This document shows positions 61,913-64,000 of a DNA stretch of 64,000 nt, in pieces. Where the stretch lies: positions 62,001 through 126,000 of the forward strand of contig NZ_CP071869.1 of NCBI RefSeq assembly GCF_017569185.1, given 5' to 3'. Numbering within the stretch: the first letter of the stretch is position 1; each line of letters opens with the position of its first letter. The notes beneath the pieces were generated by a model. That model searched no databases. It had not been told where the DNA came from and saw nothing but the letters and a program-made list of their open reading frames with translations. Both the position numbers and the translations under genes were made by a program. This stretch comes from Polaribacter cellanae. GTDB taxonomy: Bacteria > Bacteroidota > Bacteroidia > Flavobacteriales > Flavobacteriaceae.

Positions 61913-62683
61913 CTATACTTCAATAATACCTTCAAAAACAAAAGTTGCAGGTCCTTTCAAGAAAACATTTTTATAAACTCCATTTTCTTCAGTAAAAGAA
62001 ACCACTAGGTTTCCACCCTCGACAGGTAAAGAAATAGAATTGCTTTTTGTTTTATTTGTTTTATGCATGGCAATTGCTACAGCAGTAACACCAGTTCCAC
62101 AAGCCAAAGTTTCGTCTTCTACGCCTTTTTCGTAGGTTCTTACTCTAAAACTATTTTCATTTATTTGTTGTACAAAATTTACATTGCTTCCAGGATCGTC
62201 ATAAGAATAGCGTATTTTTTTTCCGTTTTCGAAAACGGGATATTTGTCTAAATTATCAACCAATTCTACATGATGTTGCGTTCCTGTATAAGCAAAAACT
62301 GAATTTTTTTTCACTTGAATTTCTTCAACATCTATCATTTGTAACGATACTATATCATTTTCAATTTCGGCAGAATGTTTTCCATCAAAAGCAAGAAATG
62401 TAGTTTTGTTTTCAATTAAACTTAATTGTTTCGCAAAAGCAACAGCACATCTACCTCCATTTCCACAGAAAGTTTCACTCCCATCTGCATTAAAATAAAT
62501 CATTTTAAAATCAAAGTTTTCATCTTCTTCAATTAGGATAATGCCATCTGCACCAATACCAAAATGCCTGTCACAAATTTGTGAAATTTTGTCAGTATTT
62601 TGTTTTGGAAAGATTTTTGTTCTGTTATCTATCATCACAAAATCGTTTCCAGTTCCTTGATATTTATAAAAAGTTAATTTCAT
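61913..62683 (-). CDS. dapF: Diaminopimelate epimerase
   Basis: The protein has 256 residues. The two catalytic cysteines are present: Cys73 in 'SETFCGNGGRCAVAFA' and Cys205 in 'EDETLACGTGVTAVA'. 'YKYQGTGNDFVMIDNR' at the N-terminus and 'FGIGADGIILIE' are family markers. It converts LL- to meso-diaminopimelate for lysine and peptidoglycan. It is divergent from the htrA-like gene. Its 3' end has been partly copied downstream. Confidence 0.96.
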   Translation of the reverse strand: MKLTFYKYQGTGNDFVMIDNRTKIFPKQNTDKISQICDRHFGIGADGIILIEEDENFDFKMIYFNADGSETFCGNGGRCAVAFAKQLSLIENKTTFLAFDGKHSAEIENDIVSLQMIDVEEIQVKKNSVFAYTGTQHHVELVDNLDKYPVFENGKKIRYSYDDPGSNVNFVQQINENSFRVRTYEKGVEDETLACGTGVTAVAIAMHKTNKTKSNSISLPVEGGNLVVSFTEENGVYKNVFLKGPATFVFEGIIEV

Positions 62684-62720
62684 AAGACAAAGATAGGGTT
62701 TTCAATAGAAAAAAAGAGTT

Positions 62721-62792
62721 GTTAAAAAGCGGTTAAAGTCCGTTAAAAACAAGTTAAACAGATTTTGTGGATTTGTTAAAATTGTATATTTG
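62721..62792 (+). promoter_or_regulatory. Four GTTAAA boxes and the promoter of the htrA-like gene
   Basis: GTTAAA occurs at 62721, 62732, 62742 and 62753, that is with 11-, 10- and 11-bp spacing. TTTG at 62764-62767 and TATATTTG at 62785-62792 (17 bp between) form the promoter, 20 bp before the ATG. The third box starts 43 bp before the -7 element, close to the distance found for the two-component operon and the disrupted gene. Confidence 0.6.
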
Positions 62793-62812
62793 AGTAAATA
62801 AATTTTAAAATT

Positions 62813-64000
62813 ATGAAAAAAATTTTTGGTTTTTTAGGAATGGCACTTTTAGGAGGTGCAATTACATTAGGTGGTTACAAAATGTTATTCGATAAAGAAG
62901 TTGTTGTAGAGAGGACAGTTTCGCATCCTATGCAAACAGTTACAGCAAGCTATAACCCTGCTTTAGATAGGGCAAATACGACTGAGAATTCTGTAGATTT
63001 TACAACGGCAGCAGAAAACACTGTTCATGCAGTTGTACATGTTAAAAACACAGCCATTAGAACGCAAACAAATCCATTAGATCTTTTCTTTGGAAATGGA
63101 AATGGACAAAGAAGGTACGAACAAGTAGGTACTGGAAGTGGTGTAATAATATCTGCAGATGGTTATATTGTTACGAATAATCATGTGATTGATGGGGCAA
63201 CAGCATTAGAAATTACGTTAAATAATAAAAGGAAATATAAGGCTGAATTAATTGGAACAGATGCCGAAAACGACATTGCATTGTTAAAAATTGATGCAGA
63301 TATGGATTTGCCATACATTCCTTTCGCGAATTCTGATAATATAAAAATTGGAGAATGGGTTTTGGCTGTGGGAAATCCTTATAATTTAACCTCTACAGTA
63401 ACTGCAGGAATTGTTTCTGCGAAAGGTAGAGATTTAGAGGGAAATAGGAGTATAGATTCTTTTATTCAAACAGATGCAGCTGTAAATCCAGGAAATAGTG
63501 GGGGAGCTTTGGTAAATACTCGTGGAGAATTGGTAGGAATAAATACTGCAATTTCTTCTAGAACAGGTTCTTTTATTGGGTATTCTTTTGCAGTACCTTC
63601 TAACATTGCTAAAAAGATTGTCGACGATATTTTAGAATTTGGTGCTGTACAAGAAGCTATTTTAGGGGTTAATATAGATGGAAGAGATGTAGATATTGAT
63701 GGTGTAAAAATTGCTTCTACTTCAGATGGAGGAGGAGCACAAAAAGCGGGTTTACAATCTGGAGATATTATTACAAAAGTAAATAATGTTAGAATATCTA
63801 AATTTTCTGAGCTAAGAGGGCAATTAACAGCAAAAAGACCTGGAGAGTCTGTAAGTATTACTGTAAATAGAGATGGAGAAACTGTAACAAAAGAGGTAAA
63901 GTTAAGTAAAAAAGATTCTTTTGTTTCTCGCGTGTTTAAGGTGGTTTTAAAAGATTTATCAAAAAAAGAAAAGAAAAAATATGGTATTTCTTATGGAGCT
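62813..64000 (+). CDS. HtrA/DegP-type serine protease (cut by window end)
   Basis: The first 396 residues are present and the frame is still open at base 64000. An N-terminal helix or signal ('IFGFLGMALLGGAITLGGY') is followed by the trypsin-like domain with the triad His124 ('TNNHVIDGA'), Asp154 ('AENDIALLKI') and Ser229 ('NPGNSGGALVN'). A PDZ domain begins near 270 ('ILGVNIDGRD', 'AQKAGLQSGDIITKVNN'). It should act in the periplasm on misfolded envelope proteins. The GTTAAA boxes upstream hint at control by an OmpR-type regulator. Confidence 0.95.
   Translation, partial: MKKIFGFLGMALLGGAITLGGYKMLFDKEVVVERTVSHPMQTVTASYNPALDRANTTENSVDFTTAAENTVHAVVHVKNTAIRTQTNPLDLFFGNGNGQRRYEQVGTGSGVIISADGYIVTNNHVIDGATALEITLNNKRKYKAELIGTDAENDIALLKIDADMDLPYIPFANSDNIKIGEWVLAVGNPYNLTSTVTAGIVSAKGRDLEGNRSIDSFIQTDAAVNPGNSGGALVNTRGELVGINTAISSRTGSFIGYSFAVPSNIAKKIVDDILEFGAVQEAILGVNIDGRDVDIDGVKIASTSDGGGAQKAGLQSGDIITKVNNVRISKFSELRGQLTAKRPGESVSITVNRDGETVTKEVKLSKKDSFVSRVFKVVLKDLSKKEKKKYGISYGA

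Overview
The window is a chromosomal segment of an AT-rich member of the Bacteroidota, almost certainly a marine-type Flavobacteriaceae close to Polaribacter or Tenacibaculum. The evidence is gliding genes gldF and gldG, promoters with the TAnnTTTG -7 element, and families such as DUF2911, DUF4369, head-GIN (DUF2807), DUF2490 and S1/P1 nuclease. I saw no rRNA, tRNA or CRISPR array.

Layout. 1-547: end of lpxK. 744-2391: insertion sequence copy 1. 2433-6404: minus-strand operon of a Na+/solute symporter, a thioredoxin-like protein, pdxH, sixA and ppx. 6588-19357: recR and then a nearly complete heme island, with hemJ and hemH on minus, an AraC-type regulator divergent from hemA, and hemA, a fused hemCD, hemB, hemL, a GxxExxY gene, hemE and hemF on plus. 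19468-21560: histidine kinase and response regulator, followed by a secreted-protein gene split by insertion sequence copy 2 (21948-23595). 24180-29317: a 2-oxoacid dehydrogenase E2, and pyruvate dehydrogenase E2 and E1-alpha. 29457-44652: envelope and membrane proteins, including a VanX-type dipeptidase, a PadR/PspC/GIN cluster, DUF4870, AIM24, DUF819, DUF2490 and a large BNR-repeat exoprotein. 45058-48216: an SPFH operon ending in a 54-residue ribbon-helix-helix gene. 48340-50631: S1/P1 nuclease and two thioredoxin-fold proteins. 50857-53198: an HpaII-like restriction-modification pair. 53434-62683: DUF2911 protein, aquaporin, an SDR-like protein, gldG, gldF, a lipoprotein, mltG, an acetyltransferase, a second GxxExxY gene and dapF. 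62813-64000: start of an HtrA/DegP protease that runs off the window.

How it fits together. The heme genes cover every step from glutamyl-tRNA to protoheme except glutamyl-tRNA synthetase. HemF and HemJ serve the late oxidations, which fits an aerobe. The two-component system appears to have a direct-repeat operator (GTTAA boxes 11 bp apart) in front of its own promoter. Similar boxes at a similar distance from a -7 element lie before the disrupted secreted gene, before htrA and before the DUF4870 gene, which suggests a small envelope-stress-like regulon.

Most unusual content. (1) The two insertion-sequence copies have the same length and intact 4-bp target duplications; one of them breaks a gene that can be rebuilt exactly. 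(2) That candidate regulon. (3) A GxxExxY nuclease-like gene flanked by inverted 'CATAG' words and a decayed copy of the dapF 3' end. (4) Several dispersed repeat families that sit on or just after stop codons and sometimes encode the last residues of the protein.
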